A stretch of 64,000 bases of DNA from positions 153,817 through 217,816 of the forward strand of contig NZ_BOVL01000056.1 in assembly GCF_019972155.1 (NCBI RefSeq). The letters run 5' to 3'. The translations under genes were made by a program, and so were the position numbers. Source of the stretch: Bradyrhizobium sp. RD5-C2 (lineage in GTDB: Bacteria > Pseudomonadota > Alphaproteobacteria > Rhizobiales > Xanthobacteraceae). The notes below the pieces were generated by a model. That model did no database searches and was not told the origin of the DNA. It was given only the letters and a program-made list of their open reading frames with translations. This document shows, piece by piece, positions 1-8,582 of the stretch (its first letter is position 1; each line of letters starts with the position of its first letter).

Positions 1-1228
1 CATCGATCGCCCCTGCGACCACCTGCGCCGTCGCAGCCGACAGCGTCCAGCCGAGATGACCGTGGCCAGTGTTGTAGAACACGCCCGGAATCCGTCCGGC
101 GCGAACCACCGGCATCATGTTCGGCATCATCGGGCGCAGGCCGGCCCATGGCACGACTTTCGACGTGTCGACACCGGGGAAATGCTGCCGTACCCAATCC
201 ACCAGCGGCTGGATGCGGTCGGCGCGAATGTCGAGGTTGAAGCCGTTGAATTCGGCCGTGCCGGCGACGCGGAAGCGGTCGGCGCCGAGCCGGCTGGTGA
301 CGATCTTCGCGGCTTCATCGAGCAGGCTGACGGTAGGCGCGGCGTCCCGGCTTTGCGGCGCATCGAGCTGCACGGTGATCGAATAGCCCTTCACCGGATA
401 GACGTTGACGCGGTCGTTGAGCAGGCCGGCAAAGTGGCGGCTCGCGACACCAGCGCAAATCACGATGCCGTCCGCCTGCAACTCGTGTCGTGTTGCGACG
501 TCAGCATCGTGCGAAGCGGCTTCGTTCCAGCCGATGCGGAAACCGTTATCGCCGTGCGCGATCGCATCGACATCGGCCTCATGGACGAAGCTCGCACCGC
601 GGCGGATGCAGGCGTCGGCGAGGCCGCGGGTGAACTTGTGGATATCGCCGGTGGCGTCCGACGGCGTGAAGAAGCCGCCATAGCAGGTGGTCTGCAGCGC
701 GGGTTCGATGCTGCGGATTTCGTCCGCCGTCACTGGCCGGCGGTCGAGTCCGCCTTGCTGCAGCAGCGTGTTGACGCGCAGGCCTGCCTCGAATCCGGCC
801 TTGTCGTGATAGACGTGCAGGATGCCGCGGCGTTCGAGATCGAAGGCGATGTTCTCGCGCTGGGCGATCGAGAACAGATGCTTGCGCGCTTCGATTGCGA
901 GCCGCGTGGTCTCGATGGTGTTGGTGCGATAGCGGCCGATGTGGCCGACGAACTCGCCGATCCAGGAATATTTGTGCCAGCTCGGCTTCGGATTCATCAA
1001 GAGCGGCGCGTCGCTTCGAAGCATCCAGCGCAGCCCCTTGAGAATGGTCGCGGCGCTGTTCCACACCTCCGCGTTGCTGGCGGAAAGCTGTCCGCCGTTG
1101 GCGAATGAGGTTTCCATCGCGGCGTAGCGATGCCTGTCGAGGACAGTCACCCGGTAGCCGCGTTCGAGCAGGGCATAGGCCGTCGTCACGCCGGTGATGC
1201 CGGCGCCAATGATTGCGATGTGAGGCAT
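1..1228 (-). CDS. dadA: D-amino acid dehydrogenase (small subunit type), 3' end cut by window edge
   Basis: FAD-dependent oxidative deamination of D-amino acids (known for the DadA family), acting at the membrane and feeding electrons to quinone. The N-terminus begins MPHIAIIGAGITG, a dinucleotide-binding GxGxxG fold at residues 8-13. Family-typical stretches follow: ETSFANGGQLS near residue 40, GIVICAGVASR in the middle, YPVKGYSITV, and near the end of the visible part WAGLRPMMPN and YNTGHGHLGWT. About 409 codons are present, so only a few C-terminal residues of a roughly 415-430 aa protein are missing. The ATG lies 68 nt downstream of a tandem glycine riboswitch on the same strand, so the gene is probably induced by glycine. 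A glycine or sarcosine oxidase-like substrate preference is therefore possible. Confidence 0.93.
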   Translation of the reverse strand, partial: MPHIAIIGAGITGVTTAYALLERGYRVTVLDRHRYAAMETSFANGGQLSASNAEVWNSAATILKGLRWMLRSDAPLLMNPKPSWHKYSWIGEFVGHIGRYRTNTIETTRLAIEARKHLFSIAQRENIAFDLERRGILHVYHDKAGFEAGLRVNTLLQQGGLDRRPVTADEIRSIEPALQTTCYGGFFTPSDATGDIHKFTRGLADACIRRGASFVHEADVDAIAHGDNGFRIGWNEAASHDADVATRHELQADGIVICAGVASRHFAGLLNDRVNVYPVKGYSITVQLDAPQSRDAAPTVSLLDEAAKIVTSRLGADRFRVAGTAEFNGFNLDIRADRIQPLVDWVRQHFPGVDTSKVVPWAGLRPMMPNMMPVVRAGRIPGVFYNTGHGHLGWTLSAATAQVVAGAID

Positions 1229-1295
1229 GGTGGTCTTCAGGCTCCCGTGGGTTAGAGTCGCCGAACCACCGGTGAAACCGGCTGTTTCGACGCCC

Positions 1296-1512
1296 CATCT
1301 GTCACGGTACCTGAGAGCTTGATCCGCATCGGGCCTCGGCCCAATAGCAGACTATCCCCTTCGGTGGACGTCATGGCCGTTTCCATTTGGCCATGCCGTC
1401 TCTCTCCAGATCGTCCTGACGATACAGTCCTTTTGCCTGAGAGTTTCCGGGGCGGTTGCTCCGTCGGCGCCGAAGCACAACACGAATGTTGTCGCCTCGA
1501 TCTCTCCCGCAT
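1296..1512 (-). promoter_or_regulatory. tandem glycine riboswitch (two gcvT-type aptamers) in the dadA leader
   Basis: Read on the minus strand, aptamer 1 begins GCGGGAGAGA (1510-1501) and closes with the hallmark AACTCTCAGGCAAAAGGAC near 1445-1425. Aptamer 2 begins CTGGAGAGAGA near 1409 and closes with AGCTCTCAGGTACCGTGACAG near 1317-1297. Each aptamer has the paired GGAGAG/CTCTCAGG core of the gcvT motif, and the short linker between them fits the cooperative tandem arrangement. A 68-nt stretch containing a small GC hairpin (ACCGGTGAAACCGGC) separates aptamer 2 from the dadA ATG and is the probable expression platform. The ligand (glycine) is established for this RNA class; the effect on dadA is inferred from position. 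Confidence 0.9.
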
Positions 1513-1610
1513 CGTCGTGTTGGACGGCCGGACCGTAGGCGAAGCCAAAAAATTGGACAAGGCTAAATTTCGGTCCGGCAGTGCCAACGTGTTGTGCAGT
1601 GCAAATCGAG

Positions 1611-2741
1611 TTAATCGAGCGTCGCCAGCAGTGCCGCCATCAGGCGGCCGCGCTCGGCGAGGCTCTCGACTTCGATATGTTCGTTCAAAGTGTGGGCGTC
1701 GGCGCCGCGAACGCCGAGGCCGTCGAGGGTCGGGATGCCCATCGCGCCGGTGAAGTTGCCGTCAGAGCCGCCGCCGGCGCTGCCATGCGGCAAATCAAGA
1801 CCCATATCGGCGGCGAGACGCTTTGCCTTTTCATAGAGCGCCATGGTGCCGGCATCCGGCTCCCACACCGGGCGCGTGACGCCGCGCGTGACCTTGAATG
1901 TCACGTCATTTGCCGTACCCGACAGCGCCAGCATGCGCTCGACGCCGCGGTCGAGATCGGCCTGGCGCTTGGCCATGCTGAGCGCTTCGCCGGTGCAGGT
2001 CGTTGCGACGCAATTGACCCATTGGCCGCCATGCACGATGCCGACCGAGAAGGTGCAGTCTTCGGTGGTCATGCCGTCGATGGCGATGATTTGCCGGGCC
2101 ATTTCGCGGATCGCGGAACGGCCGGAGGACAACGTCGCGCCGGCATGGCTTGGCTTGCCGACAGCTTCCAGGTTGAAGCGCGCGATGGCGTAGCGGCCGG
2201 TGACGACGCCGTTGTTCGGCCGGCCGGGCTCCGGGACCAGCACGTATTTGTTGCGTGCGGCTTCCGCCTCGATGATGTCGCGCGTCGACGGCGTGCCGAC
2301 CTCCTCATCGGGCGTGAACAGCACCGTGATCGGCAGCGGCGTCGTAAAGGACGCGCGCGCCAATTGCCGGATCGCCTCGATCGACAGATAGTTGCCGCCC
2401 TTCATGTCGAAGATGCCGGGCCCGAAGCACTTGTTGCCTTCGCGCCGCCACGCCAGCTTCTCGATGGTGCCGACCGGGTGCACGGTGTCCAGATGGCCGG
2501 CGATCAGGATGCCGGGCTGACCTTGTTTCGGATGGGGAAAACGGGCGCGGACGCAGCCGGCAAAGCCCTGGCGTCCTGCGATGCGTTCGATCGTCGCACC
2601 CATCACCGCCATTTCGCGCGCGGCGAGGTCGAGCATGCGCTCGACCGCGGCCGCGTCCCATGTCGGGCTCTCGCATTCCACCCAGCTGCGCAGGCCGTGC
2701 AACATCGCTTCGGAATCAAAAGGAAGATTGGCGGGGTTCAT
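1611..2741 (-). CDS. M20 family metallopeptidase (carboxypeptidase G2/ArgE-like)
   Basis: Zinc-dependent exopeptidase or amidohydrolase of the M20 family, 376 aa. Metal and catalytic motifs are visible: HLDTVH at residues 83-88 (zinc His and catalytic-region Asp), FDMKGG with the bridging Asp, and TPDEEVGTPS with the paired glutamates. A C-terminal AHTLNEHIE segment carries the last metal His. The start chosen is the ATG preceded by a GAGAGAAAAG purine run; an upstream in-frame extension of 28 residues looks non-coding. It is transcribed toward the glycine riboswitch and dadA, and is divergent from a peptide-binding protein, suggesting a small peptide/amino-acid scavenging neighbourhood. No signal peptide is seen, so it is probably cytoplasmic. 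The substrate is not identifiable. Confidence 0.9.
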   Translation of the reverse strand: MNPANLPFDSEAMLHGLRSWVECESPTWDAAAVERMLDLAAREMAVMGATIERIAGRQGFAGCVRARFPHPKQGQPGILIAGHLDTVHPVGTIEKLAWRREGNKCFGPGIFDMKGGNYLSIEAIRQLARASFTTPLPITVLFTPDEEVGTPSTRDIIEAEAARNKYVLVPEPGRPNNGVVTGRYAIARFNLEAVGKPSHAGATLSSGRSAIREMARQIIAIDGMTTEDCTFSVGIVHGGQWVNCVATTCTGEALSMAKRQADLDRGVERMLALSGTANDVTFKVTRGVTRPVWEPDAGTMALYEKAKRLAADMGLDLPHGSAGGGSDGNFTGAMGIPTLDGLGVRGADAHTLNEHIEVESLAERGRLMAALLATLD

Positions 2742-3010
2742 GTCTTTTCTCTCTTGTTGTTTGTTCGCGCCGATACGCGTTCGCGTGCCGTACGAAAAGC
2801 TCGGAAGACGCGTTTGTAAAGTCAAATGCGCTGCACCCGCCGCTCATTCGTTCGTATACGTTTGATCCTGCCGGAAACCGATTGACGCGCATTGCGCTTG
2901 ATGCAAGTCTCGATTTCACAAGCCATACAGCATGTTAGTTCGCCTAAATAACGAACCGCATGCATAACGAATAAGCCGGCTTTGACCAGTTACACGTCAG
3001 GAGAAATTGC

Positions 3011-4630
3011 ATGTTGCCTATCTCGCGTTGGAAGCACCGCACGCTAGCGGCTGCGTTGACCGCGCTCGCGTTGTCGTTCGCGCCGCAGGAATTGTCGTTT
3101 GCACCGCAGGCCATGGCCGCGGGCAAGACCATCACCGCGGTGATGCATTCGGATCTGCGCGTCATCGATCCGATCCTGACCACGGCGTACATCACGCGAG
3201 ACCATGGCTACATGGTTTTCGACACGCTGGTGGCGACCGACTCCAACTTCAAGATCCAGCCGCAGATGGCCGACTGGAAGGTATCCGACGACAAGCTCAC
3301 TTACACGTTCACGCTGCGCGACGGCCTGAAGTGGCACGATGGCACGCCGGTGACTGCCGAAGACTGCGTCGCCTCGCTGAAGCGCTGGGCCAAGGTCGAC
3401 GGCATGGGCCAGAAGCTGATGGACTTCACGGCGAGCCTGGAGGCCACCGACGCGAAGACGATCACGCTGAAGCTGAAGGAGCCCTACGGCCTGGTGCTGG
3501 ATTCGATCGGCAAGCCGTCGTCGCGCGTTGCCTTCATGATGCCGAAGCGGCTGGCCGAAACGCCGCCGGACAAGCCGATCCCGGAGCAGATCGGTTCGGG
3601 CCCGTTCAAGTTCGTTCAGGCTGAATTCCAGCCTGGCGTGAAGGCGGTCTATGTCAAGAACACGGACTACGTGCCGCGCAAGGAGCCGGCGAGCTGGACC
3701 GCGGGCGGCAAGGTCGTGAAGGTTGACCGCGTCGAGTGGGTCACGATGGCCGACGCGCAGACGGCGATGAATGCGCTGCAATCCGGCGACATCGATTTCC
3801 TGGAGAACCCGTCGTTCGACACGTTGTCGATCCTGGAAGGCGACAAGGACCTGAAGGTCGAGACGCTGAACAAGTTCGGCTTCCAGACGCTCGGCCGCAT
3901 GAACTTCCTCTATCCGCCGTTCGACAACATCAAGGTTCGCCAGGCGGCGCTGATGGCGATCAACCAGAAGCAGGTGCTCGACGCGCTGGTCGGCAATCCC
4001 AAGTATTACAAGACCTGCGTCTCCTTCTTCATCTGCGATACGCCGTTCGCGTCCGAGGTCGGCGGTGAGACGTTGTTGAAGGGCGGCGACATGGCGGCGG
4101 CCAAGAAGGCGCTTGCCGAGTCGGGCTATGATGGCACGCCCGTCGTCATCATGGCGCCCGGCGACGTCACCACGCTCAAGGCGCAGCCGGTTGTTGTGGC
4201 CCAGCAACTGCGCGACGCCGGCTTCAAGGTCGACCTGCAGGCCACCGACTGGCAGACCGTGGTGACCCGCCGCGCCAGCCAGAAAGCGCCGAAGGATGGC
4301 GGCTGGAACATGTTCTTCACCAACTGGGTCAGTGCCGACGTCTCCAACCCGATCTCCAACCTCTCGATCGGCGGCCAGGGCAAGAATGGCGGATGGTTCG
4401 GCTGGGCCGACGATCCGAAGATCGAACAGCTGAAGGACGCCTTCGTTCGCGCGCCGTCGCTCGACGAGCAGAAGAAGATCGCGGCCGATATCCAGAAGGA
4501 AGCCTACGAGCAGGTCATCTACATTCCGCTCGGTCAGTATCAGGGTCCGAGCGCCTGGCGGAAGTCGCTGTCCGGTGTGCTCGATGGTCCGGCGACGCCG
4601 ATCTTCTGGAATGTCGACAAGTCCGAGTAA
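3011..4630 (+). CDS. ABC transporter periplasmic substrate-binding protein, family 5 (dipeptide/oligopeptide type)
   Basis: Periplasmic solute receptor of the SBP_bac_5 family, 539 aa. It has a Sec-type signal (basic start, hydrophobic core, AMAA cleavage region) and then the family's opening KTITAVMHSDLRVIDP, followed by DGLKWHDGTPVTAEDC. The start is the ATG after CAGGAGAAATTGC. No permease or ATPase genes are adjacent, so it must use components encoded elsewhere. A close paralogue sits at 37753-39363 on the other strand, with the same domain order and very similar sequence but a Tat signal. The signal peptide here contains a tandem 7-codon duplication (LSFAPQE/LSFAPQA). Ligand unknown; peptides or amines are the usual cargo. 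Confidence 0.92.
   Translation: MLPISRWKHRTLAAALTALALSFAPQELSFAPQAMAAGKTITAVMHSDLRVIDPILTTAYITRDHGYMVFDTLVATDSNFKIQPQMADWKVSDDKLTYTFTLRDGLKWHDGTPVTAEDCVASLKRWAKVDGMGQKLMDFTASLEATDAKTITLKLKEPYGLVLDSIGKPSSRVAFMMPKRLAETPPDKPIPEQIGSGPFKFVQAEFQPGVKAVYVKNTDYVPRKEPASWTAGGKVVKVDRVEWVTMADAQTAMNALQSGDIDFLENPSFDTLSILEGDKDLKVETLNKFGFQTLGRMNFLYPPFDNIKVRQAALMAINQKQVLDALVGNPKYYKTCVSFFICDTPFASEVGGETLLKGGDMAAAKKALAESGYDGTPVVIMAPGDVTTLKAQPVVVAQQLRDAGFKVDLQATDWQTVVTRRASQKAPKDGGWNMFFTNWVSADVSNPISNLSIGGQGKNGGWFGWADDPKIEQLKDAFVRAPSLDEQKKIAADIQKEAYEQVIYIPLGQYQGPSAWRKSLSGVLDGPATPIFWNVDKSE
3071..3112 (+). repeat. tandem 21-bp duplication inside the signal-peptide coding region
   Basis: Two adjacent 21-nt units (3071-3091 and 3092-3112) encode LSFAPQE and LSFAPQA. 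They differ at four bases, two of them silent third positions, so the duplication is in frame and not brand new. It lengthens the region just before the probable signal peptidase site. Confidence 0.8.
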
Positions 4631-4711
4631 GCTTGCAGCTTGACGCAATACGAGTGGCCGGGACTTGTCCCGGCCATTTTTCGTTTCGCGCCGTCTGCGC
4701 GACGGCGTTCG

Positions 4712-5032
4712 TTAATTGCCGTGGCCCGATTTCGCGTTGCTCGTGCTCGACAGGCTCGAGAGCTGGGTCTGTCCGACGCCGGCGCCGTTCATCCAGACCA
4801 TTGCGCCCGCGGCGAACGCCAACAATCCGCACGCCACGATCGCGCTGCGAATCCATCGCCGGTAGATCGCACGATCGTTGGGCGTCGCATCGAGGAATCT
4901 CTGTGCGTTGAGCCCGTTGCTGCAGTGAGCCGCGTCGTCGCTGTGCTCGAGGATGGAAGCACCGTGATCGGGCGCGGTATTGCCGACAATCTGATTGCGA
5001 CCGGCAATCCGATTGCGATCCGCAATCGTCAT
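4712..5032 (-). CDS. hypothetical single-pass membrane protein
   Basis: Small protein of 106 aa with no recognised family. A hydrophilic N-terminal half of about 62 residues is followed by one clear transmembrane helix (AIVACGLLAFAAGAMVWM, about residues 64-81) and a short Ser-rich tail. The ATG is preceded by TTGGAGATAGGCG, a good ribosome binding site, which is the main reason for calling it a gene. It is convergent with the binding-protein gene, with about 80 nt between stops. No neighbouring gene suggests a function. Confidence 0.6.
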   Translation of the reverse strand: MTIADRNRIAGRNQIVGNTAPDHGASILEHSDDAAHCSNGLNAQRFLDATPNDRAIYRRWIRSAIVACGLLAFAAGAMVWMNGAGVGQTQLSSLSSTSNAKSGHGN

Positions 5033-5313
5033 CGCCTATCTCCAACTCATTGATTTCGAAATGTGACGGCCGCGAAATGTGCGGCCAGAATTTCCAATGA
5101 GACGACACTACACCATGTGGCGTTCGCGGCATGTGAACTCGGCCACATCCGCAAAACACGATGAGGTGATGCCAGCATCGTGACGCCTCGGCTGCCTGCT
5201 CCGCCCATGGGCGGGCGCCTGGCATACCAATTCGGTTGGCGGCGGCTTTAAGGTTCCTGTCAGTATTGGATCGTAACCTGACCGCCAGTCTGTGTACCTA
5301 CCGCGACGGGCCC

Positions 5314-5601
5314 ATGGCCGACGACGATAGCAGGCCCGCACCGGCCAGCGCGCAACAGCCAATGCCGACCGAGCAGCGCCGTGCCGGCGCACGCCGCCGC
5401 GTCCTCAAGTCGGGAGCGATCGAGTTCGGCAATGAAGTGATCGCCTGCACGGTCCGGAATCTCTCGCCTCAGGGCGCCTGCATCGAAGTGAACTCGCCGC
5501 TGTGGTTTCCCGACCGCTTCACTCTCGCCGCCGACGGCCAGCGGTGGCCATGCCGCATCGTATGGAAGAAGCAGAAGCGGCTGGGACTGGCGTTCGAGTA
5601 G
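5314..5601 (+). CDS. PilZ domain protein
   Basis: Short (95 aa) single-domain PilZ protein, a likely cyclic-di-GMP receptor. The signature RRxxxR-like basic stretch is present (EQRRAGARRRVLKSG, near residues 20-34), followed by the second motif VRNLSPQGACIEV, matching the (D/N)xSxxG element, and a closing RIVWKKQKRLGLAFE strand. The ATG at MADDDSRP is chosen because upstream in-frame codons look non-coding; the ribosome binding site (GACGGG) is weak. It is not in an obvious operon. Other c-di-GMP components in the window are a double PilZ protein at 22.5 kb and a GGDEF-EAL protein at 61.5 kb. Confidence 0.85.
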   Translation: MADDDSRPAPASAQQPMPTEQRRAGARRRVLKSGAIEFGNEVIACTVRNLSPQGACIEVNSPLWFPDRFTLAADGQRWPCRIVWKKQKRLGLAFE

Positions 5602-5725
5602 GGCTCGATGCCCGGCGCGCCGCGCCGCGCCGATTTGCACGAACAGTTGTCGTCTATTTCACAAACTACCCAAGGTTAGCGGAGTATTGTCCGCCGGGCC
5701 GATACCCAGCCTCGGGGAAATTGCG

Positions 5726-7666
5726 ATGACAATCAATGTCAAGGCTTACGCGAACGCCGATGATATCCTGATCGCCTGGCAGCCGGACACCTGGTCCAAC
5801 GACTGGGTCGGTTTCCAGCTCGAGCGGCGCAACAATATCACGCAACAGACGACCGTGCTGTCGAACCGCATTCCGCCGAAGCCCGGCGAGAAGCCGGTGG
5901 CGGACGCCGGCATCTCCTCGACGCAATCGCCGTTCCGGCGCTGCATCTGGACCGATCACAGCGTCGTCGACACCGACAATGTCTCGTATCGCGTGACAGC
6001 GATGAAGAGCGCCGCGAACGGGACGTTCACGCCCGATGCCGCCTCGGTGTCGGCCTGGACAACGCCGGCGGTCGCTTCCGGCGATGCGGGCGGCGGCCTG
6101 TCGGCCTATTTCAACCGCGGCACCCTGATGTCCCAGATCGTCAGCCGCTTCGTGAAGGGTGATGCGTCCGACGACTCGCTGCGCAATTTCGTCAAGGGCC
6201 TGTCCGACCCGGCCAACCAGGCGCGGCGCTACCTTTCGGGCGATGCCCTGCACGAGATCCTGGCCTTCCTGCACGATGCCGATCTCCGCGGCAGCCAGAT
6301 CCACGCCGCGATCTACGAGATGAATGACGAGGAGCTGGTCGGCGCGCTGAAGCCGTTCGGCAGCCGCGGCAACGTCCTGCTCGGCAACGGCAGCGCGACC
6401 AAGCCGAACATCGCCGGCGAGCTCAGCGGCGCCGGCCTGACGGTCAAGCATCGTGATCTGTCGAATGCGGGCAGGTCGTCGCCGAGCGTCCACAACAAGT
6501 TCGTGGTCGAGAGCGACGCGCACGGCAACGCCATCCGCGTGCTGACCGGCAGCACCAACTGGACCACCACCGGGCTGTGCACGCAGCTCAACAACGTGCT
6601 GATCATCGAGAATGCGGTGATCGCCAAGCGCTATCTCGATCAGTGGGGCAAGCTGGTCGCTGCGGGCAACGCCATGCCGCCCGCGCTGAAGACGTCGAAT
6701 TCCACTCCGACCAGTGACAGCAACATTTCGGTCTATTTCGCCGCGACCAACGGCGAGGCGGAATTCAAGCCGGTGCTGGACCTGATCAAGAACGCCAAGG
6801 ACGGCGCGCTCTTCCTGATGTTCATGCCGGGGCAATCGCCGCTGCTGGATGCCCTGCTGGACCGCGCACAGCAGAACGACGTCTATGTTCGTGGCGTGGT
6901 GTCGACCATGATGCCCAGCAAGAACGGCGACATCGTTTCGGTCGGCGGAGAAGTCGTCAAATCGGGCGCGCCGCAGCAATCCTTTCATGACGACGTCCAG
7001 CTGCCGCATGGCGTGAGCGCCACCAACGAACCTTCATGGGCAGACGTCGAATTCAGCGTCCAGCAGATCCGCAACGCGGGGATGATCGCCATCGTTCACT
7101 CCAAGACCATCGTGGTCGATCCGTTCTCGGACAATTGCGCCGTCATCACCGGATCGCACAATTTCTCGGTCGCGGCCTCCGAGAAGAATGACGAGAACCT
7201 CGTGATCATCCGCGGCAACAAACAGCTTGCCCAAGCCTATGCGCTGCACATCAACGGCGTTTACGACCACTATTCCTGGCGCGGCTATCTCGGCAGCGGC
7301 GGCAATCCGGATCAGATCTATTCGCTCGACGGCTGGAAGCCGGGCGGCGGCAAGGAGCAGGAGCTGGATTTCTGGATGGAGGAGCCGGTGCCGCCGCGCC
7401 CGACGCGTGGCGCGGGCAGCGTCGGCGCGGCGCAACAGCCCGCCGTGGCTGCTAGGGCTTCGACGAAGACAGCTGCCAGGAAAGCCCCGAAGAAATCGGC
7501 CAAGAAAGCTGCCAAGAAGTCAGCCAAGACATCAGCCAAAAAATCAGTCAGGACTTCGGCGAAGAAGGCGAAGGCCAGCAAGCCAGCAAAGGCCGCGAAG
7601 GCAAAGAAAACCAAGGCCAGGACGACGAAGAAGGCCAAGGCAAAGAAGGCGAAGGCCAAGAAGTAG
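5726..7666 (+). CDS. phospholipase D-like (HKD) protein with histone-H1-like Lys/Ala tail
   Basis: 646-aa protein with three parts. Residues about 1-115 look like a beta-rich fibronectin-like module. Two PLD-like halves follow, each with an HKD-type motif: SVHNKFVVESD near residue 255 (HxK, then five residues to Asp) and IVHSKTIVVDP near residue 457 (canonical HxK-x4-D), each followed by the expected G(S)xN element (TGSTNWT, TGSHNFS). From about residue 575 to the end there is a tail almost entirely of Lys, Ala, Ser and Thr in AKK/SAKK repeats, like bacterial histone H1-type proteins. The start ATG has CGGGGAAATTGCG upstream. Phosphodiesterase chemistry is inferred from the family; the basic tail suggests nucleic-acid or acidic-lipid binding. 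No signal peptide is seen. Confidence 0.85.
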   Translation: MTINVKAYANADDILIAWQPDTWSNDWVGFQLERRNNITQQTTVLSNRIPPKPGEKPVADAGISSTQSPFRRCIWTDHSVVDTDNVSYRVTAMKSAANGTFTPDAASVSAWTTPAVASGDAGGGLSAYFNRGTLMSQIVSRFVKGDASDDSLRNFVKGLSDPANQARRYLSGDALHEILAFLHDADLRGSQIHAAIYEMNDEELVGALKPFGSRGNVLLGNGSATKPNIAGELSGAGLTVKHRDLSNAGRSSPSVHNKFVVESDAHGNAIRVLTGSTNWTTTGLCTQLNNVLIIENAVIAKRYLDQWGKLVAAGNAMPPALKTSNSTPTSDSNISVYFAATNGEAEFKPVLDLIKNAKDGALFLMFMPGQSPLLDALLDRAQQNDVYVRGVVSTMMPSKNGDIVSVGGEVVKSGAPQQSFHDDVQLPHGVSATNEPSWADVEFSVQQIRNAGMIAIVHSKTIVVDPFSDNCAVITGSHNFSVAASEKNDENLVIIRGNKQLAQAYALHINGVYDHYSWRGYLGSGGNPDQIYSLDGWKPGGGKEQELDFWMEEPVPPRPTRGAGSVGAAQQPAVAARASTKTAARKAPKKSAKKAAKKSAKTSAKKSVRTSAKKAKASKPAKAAKAKKTKARTTKKAKAKKAKAKK

Positions 7667-7684
7667 GAGCGGTGCGCAACGGGC

Positions 7685-7771
7685 TGGTGCGGGCGGTGGG
7701 ACTCGAACCCACATGACGTTGCCGTCGAGGGATTTTAAGTCCCTTGCGTCTACCAATTCCGCCACGTCCGC
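7685..7771 (-). tRNA. tRNA-Leu (anticodon UAA), CCA encoded
   Basis: On the minus strand the molecule starts GCGGACGTGGCGGAATTGG and has anticodon stem-loop AGGGACTTAAAATCCCT with anticodon TAA. It has the long variable arm expected for a class II tRNA (CGACGGCAACGTC) and the T-arm GTGGGTTCGAGTCCCAC, and it ends CGCCCGCACCA, so CCA is encoded. The acceptor stem carries one A5-C68 mismatch; the rest pairs. It is unlinked to any integrase in this window. Confidence 0.95.
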
Positions 7772-7995
7772 ATTGCGCCAGGCGCGCCGATTACTAGCGC
7801 GTTTGCCGGCGGAGTGGAATTGTCATTATCCGCTGCTAACAGGTGCGCATTCAAAGGCTTAGGGCGCGGCCTGCAATTCCATTTGCTTCGGCGGCCGAGC
7901 ATTGGGATAAGCAGCGCGCCGCCGCGATTGAGCCTCAATCCGGACACCGGCGGCTGCTTTAGGCAATCTCAACACTGTCGGATTAAGAAAGCTGA

Positions 7996-8430
7996 ATGTC
8001 TGTTCGTCTTCCCCGCCGCCCAAATCTGTCGCGCGCGGCAGCCATCGTTGCGCTGCTCGCCTCGGCTGCGGGCGTTTCCGGCTGTGCGCAGATCGGCGAC
8101 AGCGTGCCGGGTGCATTCGCCGATCCCGCCAAATACGATCTGTATGATTGCAAGCAGCTCGAGACCGAGCGCAAGAATCTCGCGTCTCGCGCGACGGATC
8201 AGGAAAAGTTGATGGCCAAAGCGGAGACCGGCGTCGGCGGTACCGTGGTCTCCGAGATGGTCTATCGCAACGAGCTGATCTCGATCCACGCCCAGCAGAG
8301 GCTCGTGGATCAGGCCTGGCGCGCCAACAAGTGCCATGAGAGCCCGCCGGATACGCCTGCGGCAGCCGCACCCGCGGCGCCTGCGCCGGGGGCGAAGGGC
8401 CCGCGCGCGCCGAGGGGCCTCGTTCACTAA
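7996..8430 (+). CDS. putative lipoprotein, conserved hypothetical
   Basis: 144-aa protein with a basic N-terminus, hydrophobic core and lipobox GVSGC (cysteine near residue 30), so probably lipidated and anchored in the outer or inner membrane. The mature part has a coiled, charged middle (DCKQLETERKNLASRATDQEKLM) and a disordered Ala/Pro-rich C-terminus. No enzymatic motif is seen. The gene stands alone between the tRNA-Leu and a repeat element. Two widely spaced cysteines (DCKQL, NKCHE) could form a disulfide. Function unknown. Confidence 0.75.
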   Translation: MSVRLPRRPNLSRAAAIVALLASAAGVSGCAQIGDSVPGAFADPAKYDLYDCKQLETERKNLASRATDQEKLMAKAETGVGGTVVSEMVYRNELISIHAQQRLVDQAWRANKCHESPPDTPAAAAPAAPAPGAKGPRAPRGLVH

Positions 8431-8483
8431 GTCAACGCTTGCAGAACAACCGGTTGCTGTGCGCGCGCAGGCGCGCTCGGCTA

Positions 8484-8582
8484 GAGCTTCGGTTCTGATT
8501 GAATCAGAACCGAAGCTCCAGATTCTTGTTTTGACGCGTTTTCTTCACGCGAACCGGTGTCCACTTCGCTCGAAAACGCTCT
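8484..8582. repeat. dispersed palindromic repeat with perfect 17-bp hairpin
   Basis: The first part (8484-8518) is a near-perfect palindrome, GAGCTTCGGTTCTGATT paired with its exact complement across a single central G. It is followed by ACGCGTTTTCTTCACGCGAACCGG and a segment ending CGAAAACGCTCTAG. This looks like an alphaproteobacterial intergenic REP-type element. It lies between the stops of the convergent lipoprotein and flavoprotein genes, where it may also terminate transcription; its right end touches the stop codon of the flavoprotein gene. Confidence 0.7.

Noticed and set aside
1581..2819. 412-codon open frame on the plus strand
   Set aside because: Antisense to the M20 peptidase; the peptidase has all metal motifs.
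7544..7765. Short minus-strand frame starting MAELVDARDLKSLDG
   Set aside because: It translates the tRNA-Leu sequence, a well-known spurious ORF of tRNA genes.
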